From: Hetaerina americana
Taxonomy: Eukaryota > Arthropoda > Insecta > Odonata > Calopterygidae
DNA length: 64,000 bases
NCBI GenBank assembly: GCA_022747635.1
Contig: JAKTNV010000006.1
Coordinates: forward strand, 63,751,090-63,815,089
Direction of reading: 5' to 3'
The position numbers were made by a program, and so were the translations under genes. Shown in pieces: positions 21,991 to 33,900 of this stretch (its first letter is position 1; each line of letters starts with the position of its first letter). The notes under the pieces were generated by a model. That model had not been told where the DNA came from. It was given only the letters and a program-made list of their open reading frames with translations, and ran no database searches.

Positions 21991-24900
21991 TATTCGAAGA
22001 CATAAAGATGATTCATACAAAAACTCAACTAAAGAGACCCTCAAGAAGTATAAGGCGAAAGGTAATCCTAACACGATTGCGAAAACCAGATCCTTGGGTA
22101 GTGCAGGATAGGAATAAACGACGGGTGAAGCCTTAAATATTTAGCGTGGCGTCAAAGGCTTCAAAACTTGGCAACCTTAATAAAAAATTAAAAATACTAA
22201 TTTATTTTTATGGAGATAGATGAAGCAACGTTATAGTTTGAGATTAATTGAATAAAATAGTTCAGAATTCTGTTTGGGGAGAGTAGGAGTTGGAGGAAGT
22301 AGCAACAAAATGAAGTGGATGCATGAGATGCATTAAGGTACAAGTGGGATGTAGTGGGACACAGCAGGATCTGACGAAAGGAAGAATTGTATTCAAATGT
22401 GAAATAAAGAAAAAAATGGCCGTTTTGGGCGGTATGAAAAGGGACGAAATCCTCTTTTGAAGGGCTAAAATATTTAATTGAGTGGGCAATCTGATTTCTT
22501 GCTACTAGGAAAATTTGGTGGGCCCAAAATGGTGTTAAGTACATATTGTTGCACTTCACTGATTGTCCAAGGGAATTTTTGTAGCATTTGCCGGCATTAG
22601 ATGAAATAAATGCGATAATATCACGGAGGAAATCACGGAATAGGAAATGAGAGGTTAAAGGATTTTAGCTTTCCCTGTTTTCTCGCTTTTTAGCCGGTAT
22701 TGACTCGCTCACTGCCGATTCAGCTTCCGATGAATGCTTGAGAAAGAGGCTCAGCCATCCGCGTACCCGTGTTATCAGAATAAACGGAGATCTCTTGCCT
22801 TAGGCTGCTGTCACCCTCAGGCGTTATCTTTGCTTCAATACGAGAGAAACCACATTTTGACAAGAGCGATTCATTGTCACAAAGCCGAATAACCACGCTC
22901 ATGTAACCTCGAATAATTTTCTTTATCTCACACGAGAAATGGTGAACTGTAAACGTTCAAAATATTTTTAAAATCCAAAGACAGAAAGCTTTGTGAAGAT
23001 TTCCCACTCTATTCACTTACTTTGCACATTCTGGGTAGGCATAAGCCCAGTGACGTCAATTATTATTTATTTAGTATAAATTTTTAGGGTTATATTCATG
23101 AAAATCTTCGAAATTTACGATATTAAATAACTGGATATATATTATCAATTTTAAATTCAGTATAAGCTCAACGCATATCATTCAAAAAGAGCAGATGAGA
23201 CATAGTATGTAACTTGTTTTAAAAGGATTGATTTTACAATAGCAATAATGATTGCTACGTATATAATTATTCAACCAACACCATATTCTGCATGATTACT
23301 CGATATTTAAATATCCCTTTAAGTATATAAAGACATACTAATTATCGCAAGGGTGACTATATACAATTATTTGGTGCACCAAACCAAATTTTTATTTAAA
23401 TGCCACATAAAAACAGCGCAATATCTCGATAGGAAATTGAGCACTCAAAATGTCGGTCTTTTAAAACAACTCCGTATTCAAACTCTTAACCCGTTGGACG
23501 GGCAATGAATTCTTTACCCAATAAATGCGCTGGGATAACCTGAAGCCATGCGTCATAAATGCAGTCCCACCATCTTCGGGAACGTTATGGTGATGTCCCT
23601 GCCCTATGTGCCTGAAGTTTTCGGATTCGTCGTAGAGAAAGATGTGTAAAAGTCGGTGGAGTTACACCTTCCCCACCGCGAGGCAGTTTACGGCGAGCAA
23701 GTATGACACTGCTCCCATAGACCACGTCGTTCATCCCATGTTCGCGATCGTTCCCGCCGGAAACGGGTTCGATAGATTTGAAAGAACGGGCCAACTATCA
23801 AGATCTGATGTGCGTCTGAGGAAGATATACAGGTCTCACCTAGGGTGTCCTCGGTGAAGTCAAAGACTCCTAAATTGACAGCATCAAGAGCATCCCAGGC
23901 TGCAGAGAGAAGATGGAGGCACCTGTAGTGGTCATCCAGAAATCTATTCGTTCTCCAGGGGACTCCTCATCTACCTCGGGCTTAAATTTCAGTGCGATAG
24001 AGTCCATTGAGTGTAAAATAGATCTTTACCAAACTACTCAGCTTCGGCCACTACGACTAAAACGAGACCCAATGATTTCCGTAGACGCGGAAGTGGATTC
24101 ATACACATGTAGATAGCATCGTGTTGAAAATATAACTTCATTAGTATAATACTGAAGTTTCTCTGTAAGTTGCCCCCATAATACCTATACGTGTCGGTAG
24201 CAATAAGAAAAACTTATATACCGTTCTACACTTAATGCCAATAGTTCACGTTCTCGTCCTTCGACGCCTTAATTTTAAGCAAGCAGCAAATTTTATTAGT
24301 TTTACAATGGCATTGGCGAAAAAGGCAAATTTTCTTTTTTCCTTAGGAGCAAATTTTTCTGCCGAATTCACTAAGTTCTGTAAGTTTGCAAAAATGGCAA
24401 TAATATTTTAACACGATATGACTGCTGCCAATTAAAATAATCTTATAGAAAAAACTCTAAAAATCTATTTTGATTTCAAAATCATCCAAAAAATAAATGA
24501 TAAAACCGTATGATAGCAAAAATATTCTTAGCCTTAATCTTATTATACAAGTATTATTAATTTTTGCAAATACTTATGAGCATTCACAATTCAAACTATT
24601 TTGGATTTGTTTCTAAAAATTCTGAATTGCCTTGATCTCCCACGTACACCGGTGTAAATTCAAGATTTCACCTAGCATTTTTAATATTAAGTTATATTTT
24701 TGTTTCGGCCATTTGTATCTCCACAATTTACGTACCAAGTACTCAACAGTGATTTTCCATCCATAATGATTGTTTCATGACAAAAATTTCCCTCCAAGGT
24801 TTATCAAATATATAATCAATATAGATATACGCTAACATACTGAGAGTGTGTTTTCCTTTTGAGAACCTAGTACGAATTCCATGAAAAAAATCTTTTGCAC

Positions 24901-25984
24901 ATTCTGCGGGAAAGATCGCTATGAATATTCCGGAAATATTAGCTCAAGCGTCAATAATCTAGGCTCTAGAAATTTAATATTTCAATATACTACGTGTTAA
25001 ACATTTTTAAACCAGGATTTAGACAAGTGGCTGATGAAAAAGAAAAAGAAAAGGTTTATTTTATAGGGAATGACCGAAAGAGAATGGCCGAAAACGAGGA
25101 CTTCGCTCAAAGTTGGACGAGTGGGAGTGTCTTTCATTTTTCGCGAGAACAAGGAGCAGGACCTTGGCGAGGGGAGAGGGGAAGGTAAACACAAGTTATG
25201 GCAAAGGATCGCCATAAACGAGCGACACCGTTGAGAATAGGCTCCGCGAGGCAGCAGCAGTCATTTTTTTTTAAGGTCAGACGCGACTTTGAGGGGCACT
25301 TGAAAGAGGATGAAGAGGCGCGAGGCGAGGGAGCAAGCACTGAAGTCCGTGAGAGCAGACGTGACGGGAAGCAGAGGAGGAAACCTAACTCTTTGGTTCG
25401 ACCTACTGTCCACTGAAGGGCGTTAAACACTCATTGCAGTGTCCCAGAGAGAGATGGGGGACAGCGTGGTCGCCTTTGTTGCCAAGGCTGCTTTTTTGTG
25501 CCTCCGAAATCTGGAGTGACGACTTCTGACAGTCAGAACTCTTGCGTGGGTCTTACGGCCGCAAAAATTCTATTGGACCGACGCAAAGAGAAGAAAATAT
25601 ACGAGTCACCTGTGAAGATTTCTTGAACCACATAATCCATTGTAAGGGGACAGGTATACAGTTAGAGGAAAAATGGAATTTCAATACAGCTAAGCCTATA
25701 CTCTTCATTGAACAATTCCTGCGATAGAAGTACTTTGAATCTTAGATTCCTTTGGATTTGGATAGAATGTTTTCAACTGTAGCTGACATGGGGTGCCGTG
25801 ATGGCCATTTACCTGATAGTGACCGATGGAATGAGAGGTTAAGCACTTGACCTCGGCGACCAATATTAAATCTCCATAGTAGGGACTTCAGCAAGAATGT
25901 CATACCTCTGTCGGAAAAAAATTATTTCTAAATTAGTGAACGAAATGACAGCACCAACATTCACCGTCCTCTTATTCATAATTC
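21991..25984. other. Intergenic; GC-richer blocks at 23.56-23.9 and 25.08-25.5 kb
   Basis: No mobile element or RNA recognised. The two GC-richer blocks carry short frames with no recognisable domain. A stretch at 25795-25865 (GTGCCGTGATGGCC, then GAGGTTAAGCACTTGACC) resembles a decayed tRNA-derived promoter but is too weak to call. Confidence 0.4.
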
Positions 25985-26265
25985 CGAGTTAAAATATTCA
26001 ACTCAAATCTCGGAGGAGATAGGATTTTTCAGTGATATCCCGATCCGTAATTGGGGTGACATGTCGACAGCACTTCAGATCTAAAGCGTCGTCCGCCGAA
26101 TGGGACCTGAAACTCTATCCCCCTTACGAAGAAGAATGGGCCAATACCATTTCCGGGTTTTTCTCCGCCCTTTCTCCATTCCCTGAATACCCTACCCCTA
26201 CCAAATTACCCACTTATCTTTAATGGCGCAAAAGACTTAAGGTTTCGGTCGCCTCCCTTAATAAC
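25985..26265 (+). mobile_element. SINE-A copy, degenerate
   Basis: It aligns through its length with the better copy at 29744-30048: ATTCAACTCAAATCTCGG (B-box region), ATTTTTCAGTGATATCCCGA, GCGTCGTCCGCCGAATGG, GGGTTTTTCTCCGCCC, then GGCGCAAAAGACTT and GGTCGCCTCCCTTAA. Small indels and many substitutions show it is older. The 5' part of the tRNA-like head is not recognisable. Confidence 0.7.
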
Positions 26266-26585
26266 TAATGCTAATACGACAATGGTCAATTTCTACAAGT
26301 CGCTTTTATTGTGTTTTAATCCATTTTTGGTGGCAATAAATAGCCAAAGACTGCCAACAAGAGCAAGTGTACCATTTTTCACTCTAAAATATAGCAATTA
26401 GCACGGTAGTACGGATTATAGAATACGAAAAGCAATCACAAAATTCAGAAGATTACAAAATACGGTGTAACGAAACCTAGGTCGTATAAAAATTACTCAA
26501 TATGAAAAGGCAAAGTGTCTTCTGTCATTATGAAGGATTTCAACCATATTACGTCTGAAAACGGTGTTCTTTAAATATAGTGCAT
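26266..26585. other. AT-rich spacer, nothing recognised
   Basis: Ordinary AT-rich sequence between SINE-A and the target-site duplication of the next LINE-A copy. Confidence 0.5.
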
Positions 26586-26597
26586 ATATTTGTAAAT

Positions 26598-27266
26598 AAA
26601 ATGGCTAAGCTTAACATTAGAATAGGAGGGCAAAAACCAGAGCAGGTAGAACAGTTTACGTATCTCGGTAGTGTTTTGGACCAACACGGTCAAAGTAGTA
26701 GGGACGTAAGGAGAAGAATTGCGCTAGCCAAAGAGGCTTTCACAAGGAGGAGGGAGTTGATGACAGGGACTTTGAGTAAGGATGTTAAGAAAAGACTCGT
26801 AAAAACTTTGATATGGAGCGTAGCTATGTACGGTGCGGAAACGTGGTCATTGAAGCAGGAGGATAGACGTAGATTGGAGGCTTTAGAAATGTGGGTGTGG
26901 AGAAGAATGGAGAAGGTGAAATGGACTGAGATGAAAACAAACGAGGAAGTCCTCGGTATGGTGGGCGTAGAGGGGAGTTTGCAGGGAGCAATCCTATGGA
27001 GGTAGGAAAAGTGGCTGAAGGGGGTATTGACCGGCAGTGGGATGTTGAAGACTGTAATTGAAGGGAGAATGTTAGGCAAACGAGGAAAGGGAAGGAACAG
27101 GATAGGGATGTTGGGCGGGATGAAGGAAGGAAGAAAGTACTCAGAGCTGAAGAGGGACCTGATGTAGAGTAGGATGTAGTGTTTTGCTAGGGGTCACAAA
27201 CTATTTAATTAGTAATTATGTCCATCCAAAAACCTACCTTAATCAGTAGATTACCTAATGATAATA
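26598..27266 (+). mobile_element. LINE-A copy, 5' truncated, flanked by 12-bp target-site duplication
   Basis: ATATTTGTAAAT occurs at 26586-26597 and again at 27267-27278, immediately bracketing the element. The insert runs from the start of the RT thumb to the family terminus AAACCTACCTTAATCAG and a short ATAATA tail. Perfect duplications and the longest well-preserved thumb frame make this the youngest-looking LINE-A copy here. Five-prime truncation plus target duplication is the expected product of target-primed reverse transcription. Confidence 0.93.
26601..27005 (+). pseudogene. LINE-A RT thumb and C-terminal fragment (best preserved)
   Basis: The frame encodes KLNIRIGGQKPEQVEQF, YLGSVLDQHGQSSRDVRRRI, AKEAFTRRRELMTGTLSKDV, YGAETWSLKQEDRRRLEALE, and MWVWRRMEKVKWTEMKTNEE up to VGVEGSLQGAILWR at 27005. 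After a frameshift the C-terminal TGSGMLKTVIEGR and RKYSELKRDLM segments follow to about 27165. This is the polymerase domain after the catalytic palm, and the palm itself was never copied. It gives the cleanest reference for the family in this window. Confidence 0.9.
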
Positions 27267-27278
27267 ATATTTGTAAAT

Positions 27279-28499
27279 GTCGATTTTCTTGAAATAGTAC
27301 ATTTAATATAAAATCGTTATGGCTCCCCCTGTAGTCATATAAGAATTCAAATAGATTCGGAATAAAATATATACATTAGTCTTGAAAAAGAAATATTATT
27401 TTTATAAAGGCGAAAATATTGTCATTCATGAATCAGCTGGAAAGTGGAATTTTAACGATTATTCTTAAATGTTAGTATAAATTTAATTCTCCCAAATAAG
27501 AAGCAATATTAAAAAATCTATTGCATTAGAACAGTACTGATAAATGACATATCAACCAGCACCTGACATATTATTTCTATAGTAGGCATGGACATATAGA
27601 GAGTGCTATGTTTGAAATTTAATGACGCAAAATGCTGAATCCTTGAATGGTTAAGATTGGAGTGTTTTGAAAATTCGTGTCTAACAGCAATCAGTTTGCA
27701 AACGTTGAAAATGATTTCTCTTGAGCATAATTAAATAGGAATTAGTTGAATAGAGCCCCGAATTAAAGTTAAGGGACAAAGAGTTAGCTCGGTGGGTAAC
27801 ACCATGGTGTGCTTAATTCAAGCATCACGGGTTGATTGCTAATTTATTAATGGATCCATTTTCTAGTAATTCGCCTAGTCTATTCATATCTATAGTAAGG
27901 TTAATTTGTAAAGGTAAGGGCGAATCTCACTCGAACTAAGCTCCAAGGCGAGTGATACTCACTCATTCAGGGAAGGAGGATTTCCTTTCCCTCTGCCGCC
28001 ACTATTGTGTTTCCCACAAAGCTCTACTCCTAAGAAAAACGTACTGCTGCCGAATAAATAGCCAAGCATTCTTGGAGTTCGCGGCATTTTGGGCCTGTCG
28101 GAAGAGGAAAGGTTCCCAGAAGCCTATAGGCTTATGAAGAAATGACACGCTAAGAAACAGAGCAGAATGCTATGTTACGCTGTTTCTTATCGTATTATTT
28201 CTCCTTAATACGTTAATTAGGATGCTAGTCCCTATCGGCGGAGGTGGGTGAGAATAAGGATATTAGAAAAGTTCAGGAAATTTGATTTAACTCATGATAC
28301 CGAAAAATCATGAAGGCCGCTTATTAAATCGGCAGACTGGACTTTTTGGATGAGAGAATGGAGATAGACGGTAGGATCAATATATTAGGGGAATGCTCTT
28401 TTCCGCGTATGATTCGTAAAAAAAGCAAATCTAAGCAACTAAAACATTAGAGCCGATGAACCTAGATACGAAACAAAAACCTCGAACACTACTCAATTC
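27279..28499. other. Intergenic; weak tRNA-like sequence at 27775-27850
   Basis: Mostly unrecognised. At 27780-27840, GTTAGCTCGGTGGGTAACAC (A-box-like) and about 30 nt later ATCACGGGTTGATTGC (degraded B-box) have the order and spacing of a tRNA-derived SINE head. No body was recognised. Confidence applies to the tRNA-like part. Confidence 0.4.
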
Positions 28500-28572
28500 T
28501 GATACAGAGGGCTTGCGAATTAACACCCCCTACCACACGCCTGCAAGGTGTCTTGCAGGGTATGGCGTAGTG
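28500..28572 (+). mobile_element. LINE-C 3' end fragment
   Basis: ACACCCCCTACCACACGCC, GTCTTGCAGGGTATGG and a degraded GTAGTG unit align with the LINE-C terminus at 15725-15775. The upstream coding part is not recognisable. Confidence 0.55.
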
Positions 28573-28774
28573 ACACAGTACTTAGTGTTTACTCATTTTA
28601 GTGTTTACTTAGTGTACTCAGTAGTTAGGCTAACAATATTTAGTGATTTTTTAAATGAATTGCTTTATGAGACCAGGAGACCAAAGCAATCGATTTTTAA
28701 AAAATGCAAATATTTTTATAATAATAAATGCTCTTTGGAATATTAATGAGGCTCTATAAATAAAATGTCTATCT

Positions 28775-28895
28775 AAACATCATTCGGAAATATCATTCAA
28801 ATTACTCAAAATATTTAAAATATTTAAAATTAAATTTAAAATATTTGAAATTTATTTCAAATAATTTGTAAATAGTTAAAATTTAAATATTGGCA
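28775..28895. repeat. AT-only low-complexity tract
   Basis: Overlapping near-repeats of AAATATTTAAA and TTTAAAATATTT, almost free of G and C. Just upstream (28575-28620) TTAGTGTTTACT occurs twice. Confidence 0.75.
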
Positions 28896-29733
28896 GCACT
28901 AAAAGGATAGAATTTACAGTTATTAATTGTTTCATGTAAATATTTCCTATTCTTCCCGTTAAAATAAATATTTCATGTTGATGCTTTGGTAAAAAGATGC
29001 AGTCAATCACGGCATATGCCGAATCGACCACACAACACAGACTCGATATTAATATTAGATATTAGAATGTCTTAATATTTTAATTAAAGAAGACGTAAAA
29101 TATTAAGCGGATAAAAGAGATTTGCGAAACCAACGAAAAAATATCCTCACTAATGACTTGTATTGCCTTTTTTCTCGCTAAATGTATTCAGAAATCCAAT
29201 GAAATTGGACGAATTATGATGGTAAATATTTTACTAGCACGCCACGAGGAAAAGTATTTGAAATGCTCTGATTTTTTGCTTTGTATATTTATTTTTCCAA
29301 CGCATATTAATAAACATTATCATGATAATAAAAGGCTAAATATAAACCTCTTTAAACAAGACGTTTATTTGAAGTTATTTTGTGTCAATGTGCAAATATT
29401 TTATTTCATGAATATGAATTGAATACTTCACGCTTTTTTAAGATATCGATTCACTATCCCATAAATATATTCAAATTTTAATTTTGGGATGAACTGATAC
29501 TGATATCAAGTTACATTTTTTGCTCCAATATGACGTTAAAAACAACATTTCTGCACTTTACCACTGAGCAATTAAACCGACAGAGTATTTCATGATCGTT
29601 AAAAACGAATAGCTTTACATGCAAAATAACGTAATTCCCCCACTTCCTCCCAAAGAGTTACACTTCGCTACATACATTTATTAATTTGGTTTGAATAACT
29701 ACTGGTTACTTCTTTGACTGTTTATATCTTTAA
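28896..29733. other. AT-rich intergenic sequence, nothing recognised
   Basis: Very AT-rich. An 89-codon frame at 29153-29422 has no recognisable domain. Confidence 0.5.
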
Positions 29734-29743
29734 TTGAATAAAT

Positions 29744-30048
29744 GGGGATCGAGATGGTGCGGGGGCTAACGTACTGGCTTCCCACCTAGAGGGCCCGGGT
29801 TCAAATCCCGGCGATGTTGAATATTTTTCAGAGGTATCTCGATCCCTACTTGAGGTGCTTTGTGGAGGGCACTTTGAGTGAGTACGTCGTCCGTCGAATG
29901 CGGCGTTAAACTGTGGACCCCTTGGCGCCTTTCGTAAAGAGTAGGCTAATGCCGACGCGGGGTTTCTCTCCACCCTTAATCCTTTCCTGTCCATTCCCTA
30001 CGGCGCAAATGACCGCAGCTGTCGGTCGCCTCCCCTAAATACTACTAC
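29744..30048 (+). mobile_element. SINE-A copy, flanked by 10-bp target-site duplication
   Basis: TTGAATAAAT occurs at 29734-29743 and 30049-30058, bracketing a 305-bp element. The 5' end is tRNA-like, with a perfect T-arm CCGGG-TTCAAAT-CCCGG (29790-29807) preceded by an A-box-like GGTGCGGGGGCTAACG. The body reads GTACGTCGTCCGTCGAATG, CTGTGGACCCCTTGGCGCC, GGGTTTCTCTCCACCCTT and TGTCGGTCGCCTCCCC, ending in an ACTACTAC repeat. The short 3' repeat and perfect duplications are typical of a SINE mobilised by a LINE. The partner LINE is not evident. Confidence 0.92.
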
Positions 30049-30058
30049 TTGAATAAAT

Positions 30059-31329
30059 TATTGAAACTTTGACAGAATAAAATATTTATTAATGAGGAAA
30101 GATCTAATATGAAAATGAATTAGTTGTCTTAACATGATATTGCCATTAACAAAAGGATCGTTCAATAATCAATGTTTCGATCTGATAATTTATGCTCGCT
30201 CGATAATACACAAACAAGGCAATACTCTAACGTAAAAGAGCGTCAATATTAAGATTACTCAATAGATTTCTAAAAGAGAATCTGTCCCAACCAGTCAATA
30301 CCATGTATAGTGTAAAAACTGATTGTGAATATAAAAATGCAAGCGAGAATCGTGAATGACCAGGACAAAAATATCGGAGTGCTCAAGCGACTGTGACGGG
30401 ACTCCCTTGTGGGTGACTTCGTTTGAAAGAGTTGAAGCGAAGAGTAAATTCGGGTGCATTAAAGAGGTTACTTCACAGCGTTGGGCAGGTCTTTACAAAA
30501 ACACGTAAGTGTGGAAATTCTCCACGAGGAAAACATTTGGGGGTTTGAATTCTCTAAATTTTGGAGATACCACGCGTTCTTGTCATTGGGAATAACGGCG
30601 GAATCACTATGGTTGGTGGAAGGTATGAGAGGCAGCCTCACACTATTTTTTCTCACCATCGCCTTTTTCTACGTGTTTCTGTATGATCAATGACCCAAGA
30701 AAATACGGTGGTATTTCTTTCTTATTAGGTGAGAGAAAGTAAATTGATCTATTTGAAATGTTGGCTCGTCTTCTGATAGCCAGTGGTATGTGCAATTAAA
30801 GACAAAAATTCCCCTCATCAGTGGTGGAGTTAAAATCCCTTTGCCTTTTATAAATCCAGACTGCGATGAGTTCTATTCATCAAACGATTCAGCTAAACCA
30901 AAATATCCTACATTTCAAAAACTTAAGTGGAAAAAGGAATTCTTATGTAAACATTTACTGAGAGAAAGCATGAAATACAATTTGTCCACCAGCATAAGTA
31001 ACAGAAATAATTGATTATAGGCATTGCAAAGGCTCAAATGATCATATTACCTGATTCTCAGAGTAAAAAACGTTCAATCGGGATGAATATCACAATGAAC
31101 CGTATTGTATTTATTGTCTACTTTTTATTTGAAACAATATTTTAAAGTTTCTGTCATATTCCATCACCTTCGATTTCATATCCATCGCTCTGATTCGATT
31201 AGAAACGCCTTATCCAGTAAACGCTTCGGAAAACATGATATTTAAGCCCCCTTTTTTACTCTACATAATGGAAATGAAATATTTTCTTATGGCAATGGCC
31301 GGGAATCAGGGAAAGTAAAGCCTGATGGG
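30059..31329. other. Intergenic sequence, nothing recognised
   Basis: No recognisable element. Frames of 70-74 codons (30481-30693, 30790-31014) have no recognisable domain. The first would end in a hydrophobic stretch, but there is no supporting context. Confidence 0.45.
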
Positions 31330-32700
31330 CTGCTGGAAGAGAATCTGAGATCTGAGATGATGTAGCGACTGAAGGGGGAATCTGCTCGCGCTTATTACTC
31401 GTCAGGCATCAAGTGCCCGCAGTAGTGGAGTACCTTGTCTATCCAACACGCTCCCTCACCGTCACCGCCTCTTGACTTCTGAGTTCAACCAGACGCGCAC
31501 GCCAGCGGTCAACGCGAGAGGCGACAGAGCTTGACTTTGGGACGCAAGTGCACCGGAACCGTGTACTCAGCTGGGAATGGTGGAGAAAGGGAGTGTTTGG
31601 GGGGGTGGAGCGAGAGGGAGAGCGGGAACAAGGTTGAGGGTGAGAGAGGACAACATCCACGCGAGGATGGGGTGGGCGGAAGGGGGGTGACGGTAAGAAC
31701 GAAGCATTTGCGCCCACCGCGTCCGCGGGAGCTCGTGTTTTCTCTACGCATGTGGTCGAGGGGAAATGTTGGCGGTGAAGGAAGTTCAACAGCCGGTGGG
31801 ACCGTCTCTCACACCCCCCGCGGGATCTCTGGGAGTAATATTTTTTTCCCAATGGGCGTCTGCTCGCGGGGTTGACAAGTTTTCGAAGATTGGGACGAGA
31901 ATGCGAGGCGAGGAATTGGTTTAAGGCGAGGGAGAGGGGTTGAGGAATGGATCGAAAGGTTCGCCATAAGGTTGACGCAGCATTGCCGAGGTAGAACATA
32001 GAGAGAGAGAGAGGGTGGCAGGGGAAGTGGATGGGGATCGGAGGGGTTCCGGGAACTTGTAGAGGGGGAGCCCGGCTCCGAAAACATGGAGGCTCGGCGT
32101 GGGGTTAACAATTGTACAAACATTGCCGTGTTTTCCCTCAAGTTATGAGAGAGTGTTGGGCGGTGGGAGGGAGAGGGGTGACGTCGTGACGGCGGAACTT
32201 CAGAGGGGAAAGGGATGGACTCCCGAGTGGCATTCGGAGAATTACTAAAAGAGAATCATCCAAGTTTCAACATGGAAAAGAGCCGAAACTGCAAAATGGG
32301 CGTTGAATGAAGGGGTGACGGGGGTAATTTTAAAGGGTTGAAGGAATCGCAGGGGCCGTGTCGACCCTTCGGAAGGCAAGTCATAAGCTCCCCGGTTGCA
32401 GTTTAATTAAATTTAATCCCCTACTCCAAAACCACGGACCTTTCAGTTTATTTCATTTTTTTTCGTCCACCTCAGCTCGGCTTTTGGTATTTTTTTGAGA
32501 CGAAGAGCGCATCCCTGCGTACGCTCTGTTCGCCCGTCTGCCGGTGGTGGTGTCTGGCGTCACGGGACACCGACTGATCTGAATGAAGCGACGTTGGCGG
32601 AGGGGAGATACTCGAGACTCATTCGAAAAATCGGTCTAATTAGTCCATAACAGGGACACCCCGTGGTAAGCTTCATGCCCCGCCGGCCGGGTAAGCATCA
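31330..32700. other. GC- and CpG-rich, purine-biased block
   Basis: A 1.3-kb block far richer in G+C and CpG than its surroundings, with strong plus-strand purine runs (GA repeat at 32001-32014). Frames are open on both strands, including 186 codons on the minus strand (31439-31999), Arg/Ser/Pro-rich with no recognisable domain. It may be a promoter-associated CpG island or the first-exon region of a host gene outside the window, or GC-rich repeat DNA. No splice-supported gene can be read. Confidence 0.45.
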
Positions 32701-33733
32701 CTAAAATGTCTGCAAGCCAGAGGACGGAATGCATCGGTGCGTTCGAGAGACTAAATTGATGGCTTTTTCAGACTAGACTATCTGCCGTCTTTAGATTAAA
32801 GAAATACAGTATCGGAATCTCACTATGTAGCATTTATCAGCTTACGTAAATAGTTCCAGCTATCCCGTTCACAGGAGAATGATATAAGTGCATCAATCAT
32901 CAATTATCATTTCCGATTTCAACACGTAACTACGAAGACTTGATTAATTTTTAATACTAGTTTGAACAGTTCCGTTAAAGATTTTCTAGTGCTGTACTCG
33001 TCAATTGTCGGTGAGATTAAGGACATGCTACACTGGTTGGTTCTTTAACCTGTTTTATACATCGTAGGGATGGTTTTTCTTGGTGTTCCAATTATTTAAA
33101 TGTACGTTCCAGATGAAAAAGTATTTCTAAGTATGATGTGCATATCGTCTAATAACTTCCTCTTTCTTTTCTCTTCCTTCCGCTTACACAATTACCTGCG
33201 TTCATTCACTTGCAAGAGTCAAAAAGAATGCACTAAGTTGATGACAGAGGTGAAGAAGAATAAAAAATGAAAAATTTTAATACTATATTTATTAATTTAA
33301 TTTTTTCAAAGACCGTATTGAATATTTTCCCCTTCACAAAAATTAATCATAATTTCAAAATTGCAGTTTCCAAATTTGATTTTAAATAAAAAATTATTAC
33401 ATCATACTACAGGAAGACGCGTCACCTCCAGCATGTTGATTTTGGGCGAAGCCAGAGCTTTCATTTCTTTCACAATCAACAAAGATTTTGAAAATTAAAT
33501 CAGCTGTTTCCCAGATAAACATAAATTCCCGAGGATAGCAAGCAACGAAAAATGGCCCAAAATTCTTCAAGGGACCTCACATATTTATTCACGTGATATG
33601 CCGACGAATATTACTTTTCATCATTTTTACCCGTCTTAATGTGCGAAGCTTAACGATTCTTCAGGCAAGCTTGTTGACCAATCGAATCCTAGGAGTCTTG
33701 CCCTTTCATTCAATAGGGGTGTGCGTATGCATG
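32701..33733. other. AT-rich intergenic sequence, nothing recognised
   Basis: No repeat, RNA or credible coding sequence recognised. Confidence 0.5.

Positions 33734-33900
<167 letters not shown>

Noticed and set aside
29744..29820. Functional tRNA gene
   Set aside because: Only the T-arm is well formed, and the sequence is the head of a 305-bp SINE with target-site duplications.
31439..31999. 186-codon minus-strand protein-coding gene
   Set aside because: Low-complexity Arg/Ser/Pro composition, frames open on both strands, no domain, and GC-rich context in which long frames arise by chance.
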